Positions 31,596-40,314 of a stretch of 64,000 bases of DNA are shown one piece after another (positions within the stretch are counted from its first letter, which is position 1; every line of letters starts with the position of its first letter). Where the stretch lies: NCBI RefSeq assembly GCF_013204795.1, contig NZ_JABMKW010000016.1, positions 186,001 through 250,000 on the forward strand. Direction: 5' to 3'. This DNA is from Pedobacter panaciterrae (GTDB lineage: Bacteria > Bacteroidota > Bacteroidia > Sphingobacteriales > Sphingobacteriaceae). Below the pieces are notes generated by a model. It was given only the letters and a program-made list of their open reading frames with translations. It was not told the DNA's origin and ran no database searches. Both the position numbers and the translations under genes were made by a program.

Positions 31596-34500
31596 ATGAA
31601 AATTTGTTACTTATTAAAAAAGACAAGTCTGCTCACGGTAGTGATGTGGCTATTAACTTTCGGCATTACTTATGCCCAAAGTACAATTACAGGTTCTGTA
31701 GTTGATGAGAACAACCTGCCACTGGCGGGAGCTTCTGTAAAGATTAAAGGCAAAAAAAGTGGAACGACCACAAACACCGAGGGTAAGTTTAGCATTTCTG
31801 CGCCCTCAAACACCATTCTTGTAATTAGCTTTATTGGTTACGCACCAAAAGAAGTTAATATTGGTTCACAAAACTCACTAAATGTAAAGCTTGATCCTGA
31901 CCAGAGCGCTTTAGACGAAGTAGTAGTAACTGCACTGGGTATTAAAAAAGAGAAAAAACGTGTTGGTTATGCCGTACAGGAAGTTAAAGGTGAATCGTTA
32001 CAGAAAGCGATTGCACCGAATGTGCTGGAGTCGCTTACGGGAAAGGTAGCTGGCTTAACCATCACCAACAATGGTGGCGACTTTTTCTCTGATCCGGGTA
32101 TTTATTTAAGGGGGCGTAAACCACTATTGGTGGTTGATGGGGTTCCTAACGATACCGATATGTGGAACATAAGTTCGGACGATATAGAAAACGTTACTGT
32201 GTTAAAATCTGCAGCAGCCTCGGCACTTTATGGTTCCCGCGGAATCAATGGTGCAATTCAGATCACCTTAAAATCCGGAAAATCAATAGATAATGGCACA
32301 ACAGTTTCTATCAACTCTTCTACAACCTTTCAGGGCGATTTCATCCGTATCCCCAAAGCACAAAGTCAGTACGGACCGGGAAATGCCGGCCAATACTCGT
32401 TTGGTACAGGAGCTGCAGGCGGTGGCGGCACAAATGATTTCGATTATTCCATCTGGGGGCCAAAGTTTGACGGCAGATTAATTGCTCAATATGATTCACC
32501 AATTGATCCTAAAACAGGTAAAAGAATTCCTACACCTTGGGTTGCCAGATCAACTGATAATCTGGGTAATTTCATGGAAACAGGAATAGTAACCTCAAAT
32601 AACTTCTCGGTACAAAATCAGGGTGAGCATGGTAACTTTGTAATCTCTAACACGTACAAGTATTCAAAAGCTTCTCAACCAGGATCTAAATTAAATATTA
32701 ACATTACCCGTTTACGTGGTGAATTTAAAATATCTAAATTAATTAGTCTTGAAGGTTCATTACAATATGACTACCAAAACTCAAATAATCGCTTACGCGC
32801 TGTATACGGACCCACATCAATCATCTACAACCTGGCTATTTGGGGCGGAGCTCATTTTGATGTAAGAGACTTTAAAAACTACTGGGTGCCAGGAAAAGAA
32901 GAGGTTCAGCAATACTTTGTGGAGAATTGGAGATACAATAATCCTTACGCTTTAGCTTATGCATGGCAAAAACCTTATGAAAAGAATGACATACTTGGAA
33001 ATTTAAAACTAAATTTCAACATAAACAGTAAGCTTAACGCATTTATTAGAACCACATTAAATACGTATTCATTAACTGATGAGGAAAAGATAGCAGTAAG
33101 TATTTACAACTATGATATTGGTGACCGAGGCGGTCGTTATCGTTATAGCCACGACAAGATAGCGGAATCTAACACTGACCTTTTACTTAGCTACTCAGAT
33201 AACTTCCTTAACAAAGATTTTAGTGTAGAAGCTACCTTAGGCGCAAATCAACGCTTTCACAATGCAGACTTCTATAGTGCTTCTACTACGCAATTAGTAG
33301 TGCCTGGAATCTATAAATTAAGCAATTCTGTTGATCAGGTTACACCAACCAGTTCAAAGTATAAAAAAGGTGTTTACAGCGGTTATGGCTCAGTTGATTT
33401 AGCCTATAAAAATTGGGTTTTCTTTGGTTTTACCGGCAGGGTTGACAATTCCTCTACACTACCTAAGAAAAATAGCACGTTCTTTTATCCATCGCTTTCA
33501 CTTAGCACCGTGCTGACTGATGTTTTCACTTTTCCTAAAGCTATCAGTTTCTTAAAGCTCAGGGCTTCATATGCTAAAGTGGGCGGCGATTATGACATCA
33601 GTAACGGTACTTATCAATTCTATAATGCAACCAATGCCTACACCACAGGAAGCCGGTATCGTAATCTGCCAACGGCAACATATCCAAGCATATTGGATAA
33701 TCCTGATATTTCGCCCGAATTTAACAAAAGCTACGAGTATGGAGCTGAAGCGCGCTTTTTCAATAACAGATTTGGTTTTGAATTCTCTTATTATGAGAAC
33801 AATTATGGCCCACAGATCTTTACACAGCGCTTTTCTGAAACTTCTGGATATACCGGAATTCAATTAAACGGAAGAACTACTCAAAGAAGAGGAACCGAGG
33901 TTTCTATAAATGCTATACCTGTTAGAACAGACAATTTCACCTGGTCGACGCTTGTAAACTTTGACATGGGGAAAAATTATCTGACCTCTTTACCGCCCCT
34001 ACCTGATGGTTCCCCTCAAACTCAGGAAGGAAGAACTAAGGTAGGTGCACGATTAGATGATTACTGGTATAATGAATGGGAAAGATCTCCGGACGGTCAG
34101 TTGGTTATTCAGCCTAATGGCTTACCAAGAAGAACAGATGTAGTGCGTTTGGTAGGAAACACACAAGCCAACTTTACATTGAGTATGGGCAACACATTTA
34201 CTTATAAGGATTTTTCCCTTAACTTTTTAGTTGACGGCAGGTTTGGCGGGATAACTTACGATAGTTATGAAAGAGATTTATGGAGATCGGGCTCACACCC
34301 TGATGCTATACATCCTGAAAGGGAGCTTTCGAATATTGCGTATGCAAACGGTGGCGACCCTAAAACCATGCAAATACCGGGTGTAAAAATAGTAAGCGGA
34401 GAAATTACTTATGATCCGGAAGGAAAAGTTTTGACCGATACCAGAAAATTTGAAGCCAGTACTTATAAAGTAGATTATCAAAACTGGGCAGGTAGCTACA

Positions 34501-34763
34501 AAGGTGCCTGGGAAAATAATGTTATCGAAAAAACTTTTGTTAAACTAAGGGAGCTAACATTAACCTATAGCTTGCCAGCCAAGTTCTTAAAACAACGCTT
34601 TATCAAAAAAGCATCATTATCACTTGTAGGCAGAAACTTACTGTACTGGACCAAGGATAAGACTTATGGCGACATGGACACCTATACGTTGAGCACGGGA
34701 GATACTGCTTTACAACATCCGGCACAACGGACATATGGTTTCAATTTAAACTTTAATTTCTAA
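31596..34763 (+). CDS. SusC/RagA-family TonB-linked outer-membrane transporter
   Basis: The 1055-aa protein has a signal peptide (about 1-27, ending YAQ) and a carboxypeptidase-like regulatory domain (about 30-108, GSVVDENNLPLAGASVKIKG). A TonB box/plug start (LDEVVVTALGIKKEKK) and a plug with LLVVDGVPND and SAAASALYGSRGINGA follow. The long beta-barrel ends FNLNFNF with the terminal Phe expected for BAM insertion. SusC proteins form a lidded channel with SusD lipoproteins and import oligomers or other nutrients with TonB energy. It is followed by SusD after 5 bp and by phosphonate catabolic genes, so a phosphonate or phosphonate-bearing compound is the likely cargo; that is inferred from context. 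Confidence 0.95.
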   Translation: MKICYLLKKTSLLTVVMWLLTFGITYAQSTITGSVVDENNLPLAGASVKIKGKKSGTTTNTEGKFSISAPSNTILVISFIGYAPKEVNIGSQNSLNVKLDPDQSALDEVVVTALGIKKEKKRVGYAVQEVKGESLQKAIAPNVLESLTGKVAGLTITNNGGDFFSDPGIYLRGRKPLLVVDGVPNDTDMWNISSDDIENVTVLKSAAASALYGSRGINGAIQITLKSGKSIDNGTTVSINSSTTFQGDFIRIPKAQSQYGPGNAGQYSFGTGAAGGGGTNDFDYSIWGPKFDGRLIAQYDSPIDPKTGKRIPTPWVARSTDNLGNFMETGIVTSNNFSVQNQGEHGNFVISNTYKYSKASQPGSKLNINITRLRGEFKISKLISLEGSLQYDYQNSNNRLRAVYGPTSIIYNLAIWGGAHFDVRDFKNYWVPGKEEVQQYFVENWRYNNPYALAYAWQKPYEKNDILGNLKLNFNINSKLNAFIRTTLNTYSLTDEEKIAVSIYNYDIGDRGGRYRYSHDKIAESNTDLLLSYSDNFLNKDFSVEATLGANQRFHNADFYSASTTQLVVPGIYKLSNSVDQVTPTSSKYKKGVYSGYGSVDLAYKNWVFFGFTGRVDNSSTLPKKNSTFFYPSLSLSTVLTDVFTFPKAISFLKLRASYAKVGGDYDISNGTYQFYNATNAYTTGSRYRNLPTATYPSILDNPDISPEFNKSYEYGAEARFFNNRFGFEFSYYENNYGPQIFTQRFSETSGYTGIQLNGRTTQRRGTEVSINAIPVRTDNFTWSTLVNFDMGKNYLTSLPPLPDGSPQTQEGRTKVGARLDDYWYNEWERSPDGQLVIQPNGLPRRTDVVRLVGNTQANFTLSMGNTFTYKDFSLNFLVDGRFGGITYDSYERDLWRSGSHPDAIHPERELSNIAYANGGDPKTMQIPGVKIVSGEITYDPEGKVLTDTRKFEASTYKVDYQNWAGSYKGAWENNVIEKTFVKLRELTLTYSLPAKFLKQRFIKKASLSLVGRNLLYWTKDKTYGDMDTYTLSTGDTALQHPAQRTYGFNLNFNF

Positions 34764-34768
34764 AACTT

Positions 34769-36265
34769 TTGATGATGAAAAATTATATAGCAAAATCAAT
34801 AGTAGTATTGATAATCATAAGCCTGACAAGTGGTTGCAAGAATTTCGACGACCTAAGGGACAATCCTAACAACCCCAACAAGGTTCCACCAAGTCTGTTG
34901 TTTACAGCAGTTATACCAACACCCGTATCGTCATTTTCTGATGAATACATAAATGCGCAGTACCATCTTTGGTCGGCTGTTGACAATGCATCGGCAGTAA
35001 GTTACCGTTTTGGCAGTGGCACTTTTAGCTATGCTACCCTTCGTAACATTGACAAGATGGAAAAGGAAGCGGCAACAACAAATGCACCGGTTTATAGCAT
35101 TATGGCCAAGTTTCTACGCGCTTACAACTATGTAGAAATGACAACGAGACTTGGAGACATTCCGCTTTCGGAAGCCATGAAGGGCGCTGAAATACCACAG
35201 CCAAAATACGACACACAGAAGTCGGTATACATTCAATGCCTGAACTGGTTAACAGAGGCGAATAACGAATTAGGTGCATATATCAGCACCCATCCGGGAG
35301 AAAAAATAGCCGGCGATTTTTACTATAATGGCGATTTAAAGAGCTGGCAAAAAGCAATAAATGCGTATACAATAAGGGTATTGATATCGCTGAGCAAAAA
35401 AGCAGATGATGCAGATTTGAAGATTAAAGATCGCTTTTCAGCTATCATCAACAACCCGGCTCAATATCCGTTAATGGCTGGTTTGGGAGATAATATGCAG
35501 ATTACTCATAGAGATGAAGATGGTTTTAGAGGAAATTACAATCCAAATGCCGCAGTGTATCGCGTAAGTGTGGTATTGGTTGATACTTATGTAAACTTGC
35601 TAAAAACTTATATGGATCCGCGTTTACAAAAAGTAGCAGATCCAACACCTAAGGCATTGGCCGCAAATCCAACAAACGAAACAGCTGTAAGGGAAGATTT
35701 TAACTCGTATGTGGGTGCTGATATCTCTGCAAGTGGAGCAACGAATGTTTCCAGAAAGCTGAATGGAGAAATATCTTATCCTAACGAGAGGCGCTTTTGG
35801 AATTTTATAGGCCAGCCATCTATTTTGATTGGCTATCCTGAACAGGAATTAAATATTGCCGAAGCCGCACATTTGGGATGGATTGGTACTGGCGCAAAAA
35901 CCCATTACGACAATGGCATAAAAGCATCAATGGATTTTTATGGTGTTGATGGCAGCGTAACCGCTACTTATCTAACAAACAACGCTCCATATCTATTAGG
36001 TGCTGCCGGTTTAAAAAGAATACATGAACAAATGTATTTGGCCCTTGCAGAAAACTCAGGCTGGGAATCGTTCTTTATGACCCGTAGAACAGGAGTACCT
36101 ACATATAAATTCTCTACTGAGAATAGTGTTACTAAAATTCCGGTTCGATGGGCTTACCCTACTGCGGAAGATACAGACAACAGAGCGCATTACCGAGCAG
36201 CACTAAGGTCGCAATTTGGGACAGAAATAGATGACAGAGACCAGATCATGTGGTTATTAAAATAA
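34769..36265 (+). CDS. SusD/RagB-family nutrient-binding outer-membrane lipoprotein
   Basis: This 498-aa protein has a lipoprotein signal with lipobox LTSGC (Cys at about residue 23), then the SusD-typical DLRDNPNNPNKVPPSLLF. TPR-like helices follow, for example FLRAYNYVEMTTRLGDIPLSEA, with further segments (YPEQELNIAEAAHLGWI) and a C-terminal RDQIMWLLK. It belongs to the SusD-like family with NPNxP near the start, which tends to pair with non-starch SusC proteins. It is the surface lid of the transporter encoded 5 bp upstream. A modest terminator lies just downstream, so the phn genes may be expressed at a lower level or separately. Confidence 0.93.
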   Translation: MMMKNYIAKSIVVLIIISLTSGCKNFDDLRDNPNNPNKVPPSLLFTAVIPTPVSSFSDEYINAQYHLWSAVDNASAVSYRFGSGTFSYATLRNIDKMEKEAATTNAPVYSIMAKFLRAYNYVEMTTRLGDIPLSEAMKGAEIPQPKYDTQKSVYIQCLNWLTEANNELGAYISTHPGEKIAGDFYYNGDLKSWQKAINAYTIRVLISLSKKADDADLKIKDRFSAIINNPAQYPLMAGLGDNMQITHRDEDGFRGNYNPNAAVYRVSVVLVDTYVNLLKTYMDPRLQKVADPTPKALAANPTNETAVREDFNSYVGADISASGATNVSRKLNGEISYPNERRFWNFIGQPSILIGYPEQELNIAEAAHLGWIGTGAKTHYDNGIKASMDFYGVDGSVTATYLTNNAPYLLGAAGLKRIHEQMYLALAENSGWESFFMTRRTGVPTYKFSTENSVTKIPVRWAYPTAEDTDNRAHYRAALRSQFGTEIDDRDQIMWLLK

Positions 36266-36284
36266 AGGTTAGTTTATATTAGCT

Positions 36285-36310
36285 GAGGGCCGTTTAAAAG
36301 CGGCTCTTTT
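36285..36310 (+). terminator. Weak intrinsic terminator between SusD and phnA
   Basis: GAGGGCCG (36285-36292) pairs with CGGCTCTT (36301-36308), including two G-U pairs, around an 8-nt loop, and four T follow. It lies 20 bp after the SusD stop. It would set the ratio of transport to catabolic mRNA rather than end the unit completely. Confidence 0.5.
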
Positions 36311-36392
36311 CACTAATTTTATATGATCCAACAAACACCTAAACAATACAACTACCTGAAAAACAATTTAAAGCAATAAAAACAACGTAATA

Positions 36393-37634
36393 ATGAATAA
36401 TATATCAACTCAACCCTTTTCAGCTAATGGTAAAACGTATACACCACCTGCAAAACCTATTGTGGTAATTTGCATGGATGGTTCTGCAGATGAATATCTG
36501 GATACCACAATGGCACACGACCGTATGCCTAACCTTAAAAAAATGGCTTTGCAAGGCTACAGAGGTATGGTGCGTGGTGCATTGCCGTCATTTACCAATG
36601 TAAATAACTCATCAATAGTTACAGGCGTTAGCCCTGCTGTACATGGCATTTGCGGTAACTTCTTTTATGATACTGCAAAGGATCAGGAAGTGATGATGAA
36701 CTCATCGGAATATCTTAGAGCCGAAACACTTCTTGCCGCAGCTGCAAATGCTGGTCGTAAGGTTGCAGTGGTTACTGCAAAGGAAAAACTGCGCGACATC
36801 CTTTCTTACAAACTAAACGGCATTGCTTTCTCTGCAGAAAAAGCAGATCAGGCAAAACTGGATACCCATGGTATTGAAAATGCAGAACAGGTTATTGGTC
36901 ACAAAACCCCTGCTATTTATAGTGCCGAAGCCAGCTTATTTGTGTTGCGCGCCGGTGTTGCATTGATAGCCAACGGCATGGCCGATTTCCTATACTTATC
37001 CTTAACTGATTATATGCAGCATACTTATGCGCCTGATACGGAAGAATCATTGGCATTTTATGAGGCACAGGATGTTGAACTAGGCAAAATGCTTGAGCTT
37101 GGTGCCATTATTGGTGCCACCGCAGATCATGGCATGAATGCAAAGGTTAAAGCCGATGGCACGCCTAATGTATTGTTTATTGAAACCATGCTTACCGAGA
37201 AATTTGGCTATGGCTTTAGGGTGATTTGCCCAATTACAGATCCTTATGTAAAACACCATGGTGCTTTGGGTTCTTACGTGGCTGTGCACATGGACGACAC
37301 ATCGAAGGTTAATGAAGTGAAAAACTGGCTTGCTGTACAACCAGGAGTTACCGAGGTATATGACAAAGAAACTGGATGCCGCATACTTGAGCAACCTTCA
37401 GATAGAACCGGAGATCTGTTTGTATTGTCAGCCCGCGATGTGGTTGTTGGTAAAACTGCAGCCCATCATGATTTAAAAGCATTAGATGGTACGCTGCGCT
37501 CACATGGCGGCAGGTACGAGGAAATGGTACCATTGGTAATTTCGCATCCGCTAAATGCGACCTACAAAATGAAAACACAGGGCGATCCCCGCAATTTCGA
37601 TGTGTTCGATTTTACCGTTAACGGAACCCACTAA
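36393..37634 (+). CDS. phnA: Phosphonoacetate hydrolase
   Basis: PhnA cleaves the C-P bond of phosphonoacetate, giving acetate and phosphate. The 413-aa alkaline-phosphatase-superfamily protein has no signal peptide and is cytoplasmic. Catalytic positions are present: Asp29 (VVICMDGSADEYLD), nucleophile Thr68 (LPSFTNVNN), Asp205 and His209 (SLTDYMQH), Asp244-His245 (ATADHGMN) and a late His in HGGRYEEMVPLV. Asp29 and Thr68 have the same numbers I recall for the Pseudomonas enzyme. The related segments SIVTGVSPAVHGICGNFFYD are typical of this family rather than general nucleotide phosphodiesterases. The phnY-like gene follows after 36 bp, which fixes the pathway. Confidence 0.92.
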   Translation: MNNISTQPFSANGKTYTPPAKPIVVICMDGSADEYLDTTMAHDRMPNLKKMALQGYRGMVRGALPSFTNVNNSSIVTGVSPAVHGICGNFFYDTAKDQEVMMNSSEYLRAETLLAAAANAGRKVAVVTAKEKLRDILSYKLNGIAFSAEKADQAKLDTHGIENAEQVIGHKTPAIYSAEASLFVLRAGVALIANGMADFLYLSLTDYMQHTYAPDTEESLAFYEAQDVELGKMLELGAIIGATADHGMNAKVKADGTPNVLFIETMLTEKFGYGFRVICPITDPYVKHHGALGSYVAVHMDDTSKVNEVKNWLAVQPGVTEVYDKETGCRILEQPSDRTGDLFVLSARDVVVGKTAAHHDLKALDGTLRSHGGRYEEMVPLVISHPLNATYKMKTQGDPRNFDVFDFTVNGTH

Positions 37635-37670
37635 ATACCCGCAGTTACAGTTTGAATTTATAGAAGGAAA

Positions 37671-39119
37671 ATGAAAGAAGAAGATATTAATAACGCCCGC
37701 AATATTTTAAAACTGGCATCACTAATTGCCGGCAAGCCTGTTTCGTCAGGCAATCAATTGGCTGTACACAATCCTTACAATGGCGAACTGGTAGGAACTG
37801 TGGAAACAGCTGACTTAAACGATACCAATAATGCTATTGAAACCGCCCTTAAAGGTGGTGTTGCAATGACCCGCTTTGAAAGATACACTGTGCTTGATAA
37901 AGCCAGAACATTGCTTTTAGAAAGAAAGGAAGAATTTGCTCAGCTGATCACTTCCGAATCTGGCCTGTGCATTTCTGAAAGCACTTATGAAATTGGAAGG
38001 GCGCATGATGTGCTTTTGTTTGCTGCTATTGAATGCCTTAAGGATAATGGACAGATCTATTCATGTGACATATCGCCCAACGGCAAACAACGCAAAATAT
38101 TTACGACTTACGAGCCCCTAAAACTTGCGGTAGCCATCACCCCTTTTAATCACCCGCTAAACCAGGTTGCACACAAGATTGCTCCTGCCCTTGCGGCCGG
38201 AACTCCGGTGATTTTAAAGCCATCAGAAAAAACACCTTTAACGGCCATTCGCTTTGTAGAGTTATTGTATGAAGCGGGCTTACCTCCGTATATGTTGAGT
38301 GTTCTTTTAGGAGACACCAAAGTGGTTTCAGAAATACTGGTACAAGATCCAAGGATTGATGTGGTTTCTTTTACTGGCAGCGTTGCTGTGGGTAAACTGA
38401 TTGCCAAAACGGCCGGCTACAAAAAGGTAATCCTGGAGCTGGGCGGAAATGACCCGCTGATAGTTCTTGAAGATGCCGACCTTGATTTGGCAGTAGAACT
38501 GGCCGCTGAAGGATCATTTAGAAACTCAGGTCAGCGCTGCACTGCCGTAAAACGGATTCTGGTACACGAAAGCGTATCTGAAGAGTTCACCAAACGTTTT
38601 GTCGAAAAAGCTAAAGGATACACCTGTGGTGATCCTTCTAGTCCCGCAACCAGAGTTGGGACAGTTATAGATGAACAATCGGCCGTGTACCTGGAGGATG
38701 TTGTAAACAAAGCAGTTGCGCAAGGTGCAAAAGTGCTGCTTGGTGGTAAACGTACTGGTGCCCTATTGGAACCAACTGTGATTACCAATGTACCAAGAGA
38801 CGCTCAAATGGTAGTACAGGAGTCATTCGGCCCACTTGCTCCTATTTTAACTTTCAAAGACATAGCCGATGCAATTGAACTTTCAAATTCTACTGCCTTC
38901 GGCTTATCATCAGGAGTGGTTACCACAAACATGGAACATGCCATCCGTTTTGTAAAGGAACTTAAAGTAGGTACGGTAAATATTAATGAAGTACCCGGAT
39001 ACCGCATAGAAAATTCTCCATTTGGAGGAATTAAGGATTCGGGTTTAGGTATAAAAGAAGGAGTAATTGAGGCCATTAAGTGCTTCTCTTATGTAAAAAC
39101 ATTTTCAATGCCCTGGTAA
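37671..39119 (+). CDS. phnY: Phosphonoacetaldehyde dehydrogenase
   Basis: This 482-aa NAD(P)-dependent aldehyde dehydrogenase has catalytic Cys290 (NSGQRCTAVKR), general base Glu256 (VILELGGNDPL), Asn160 (AITPFNHPLN) and the cofactor motif FTGSVAVGK. By its position beside phnA it should oxidise phosphonoacetaldehyde to phosphonoacetate, the PhnA substrate. The Shine-Dalgarno-like AGAAGGAAA precedes the ATG. Sequence alone shows the superfamily; the specific substrate comes from context and the PhnY-like length and motifs. The FAD oxidoreductase gene starts 2 bp after its stop. Confidence 0.88.
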   Translation: MKEEDINNARNILKLASLIAGKPVSSGNQLAVHNPYNGELVGTVETADLNDTNNAIETALKGGVAMTRFERYTVLDKARTLLLERKEEFAQLITSESGLCISESTYEIGRAHDVLLFAAIECLKDNGQIYSCDISPNGKQRKIFTTYEPLKLAVAITPFNHPLNQVAHKIAPALAAGTPVILKPSEKTPLTAIRFVELLYEAGLPPYMLSVLLGDTKVVSEILVQDPRIDVVSFTGSVAVGKLIAKTAGYKKVILELGGNDPLIVLEDADLDLAVELAAEGSFRNSGQRCTAVKRILVHESVSEEFTKRFVEKAKGYTCGDPSSPATRVGTVIDEQSAVYLEDVVNKAVAQGAKVLLGGKRTGALLEPTVITNVPRDAQMVVQESFGPLAPILTFKDIADAIELSNSTAFGLSSGVVTTNMEHAIRFVKELKVGTVNINEVPGYRIENSPFGGIKDSGLGIKEGVIEAIKCFSYVKTFSMPW

Positions 39120-39121
39120 TT

Positions 39122-40282
39122 ATGACAAAGAATATTCAATATGATTTAATAGTGGTGGGCTCAGGTATACTGGGTACTTTCCACGCGTTACATGCTTTGA
39201 GGTTAGGTAAAACAGTACTGCTTACAGAAAAGGATCAATATCCTGTAAATGCTACGGTACGGAATTTTGGACAGGCAGTAGTATCTGGTATGTCGTCTGA
39301 CTGGTTTGATTACGCCAGGAGATCAACCGAACTGTATCAGGAAATACAGCAGGAAGCCGACATCAGTGTACGTAACAACGGCACTGTTTATCTTTCTTCT
39401 GATGATGATGAAACTCAGTTACTGCACGAGCTAAAAGAAAGGATGGATGCCATAGATTATGAAGCTAATTTGTTATCTGTAGATGATTGTTTAGCGAAAT
39501 GGCCATCATTAAAAAGAGAATACTGTAAAGGTGGGCTGTTCTTTCCACAGGAAGTAAGTGTGGAGCCAAGCAAGCTGATTTACCAGTTAATTGAATATGC
39601 TGTTGCTAAATACCCTAAACTTACTTACATGCCTTCAACGGCAGTTTTAGATTGCGTTGTGGCAGGTGATCATGTTGAAATTACAACTGCTACCCGGCAA
39701 ACATTTACTGCAGAAAAGGCTATCATTTGCAATGGAGGGGAGTTTAAACTGCTGTTTGCAGACCTGTTTAAACAAAGCGGGATCATATTAAGCAAACTCC
39801 AGATGATGAAAACTGTACCAATGCCAGAAGTACAATTGGAAGGAAATATCCTAACAGGCTTGTCTATCCGCAGGTATGAGTCATTTCAGGAATGTCCATC
39901 GTTCTCCGGAATTTCTACTCCTGAACATTATAAAGAATGCCAGAAATGGGGAATTCATATTTTGTTTAAGAAGGCAGTAGACGGTTCCATTATAATTGGC
40001 GATTCACATGAATATGCAGACGTAAACCATACAGATGATCTTGGTTTTGGCATTAACAGCCATATTAACGAACTGATGTTAACCGCAGCACAGGAGATTG
40101 TAAGCTTTGATGTACGTAAAATAGCATCGACCTGGGCTGGCTTTTACCCTCAGCACAACAGCAAGCATATTGTGGAATACGATATTGAAGACCGGATACA
40201 TATCCGAACTGCAATTGGAGGCAAGGGCATGACGTCATCGGCCGGATATGCAGAAGCAAGTATAAAAAAGATTTACAACTAG
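39122..40282 (+). CDS. FAD-dependent oxidoreductase associated with phosphonates (DAO family)
   Basis: The 386-aa protein is a D-amino-acid-oxidase-fold flavoenzyme with the FAD-binding motif DLIVVGSGILGTFHALHA at the N terminus and NATVRNFGQAVVSGM next to it. The C-terminal part has STWAGFYPQH and IGGKGMTSSAG. This matches a family repeatedly found in phosphonate operons (TIGR03364-like, PbfD1 type). Family members oxidise 2-aminoethylphosphonate or its N-methyl form to phosphonoacetaldehyde. No PhnW transaminase gene is present, so this enzyme probably feeds PhnY. The start is the ATG at 39122; the in-frame upstream start at 39080 would overlap phnY by 40 bp. Confidence 0.85.
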   Translation: MTKNIQYDLIVVGSGILGTFHALHALRLGKTVLLTEKDQYPVNATVRNFGQAVVSGMSSDWFDYARRSTELYQEIQQEADISVRNNGTVYLSSDDDETQLLHELKERMDAIDYEANLLSVDDCLAKWPSLKREYCKGGLFFPQEVSVEPSKLIYQLIEYAVAKYPKLTYMPSTAVLDCVVAGDHVEITTATRQTFTAEKAIICNGGEFKLLFADLFKQSGIILSKLQMMKTVPMPEVQLEGNILTGLSIRRYESFQECPSFSGISTPEHYKECQKWGIHILFKKAVDGSIIIGDSHEYADVNHTDDLGFGINSHINELMLTAAQEIVSFDVRKIASTWAGFYPQHNSKHIVEYDIEDRIHIRTAIGGKGMTSSAGYAEASIKKIYN

Positions 40283-40314
40283 GCAGACTCAGATAAACTC
40301 TACGATCAATCCTT

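Noticed and set aside
39080..39121. Longer start for the phosphonate flavoenzyme
   Set aside because: It overlaps phnY by 40 bp, and the FAD motif sits correctly near the N terminus from 39122.
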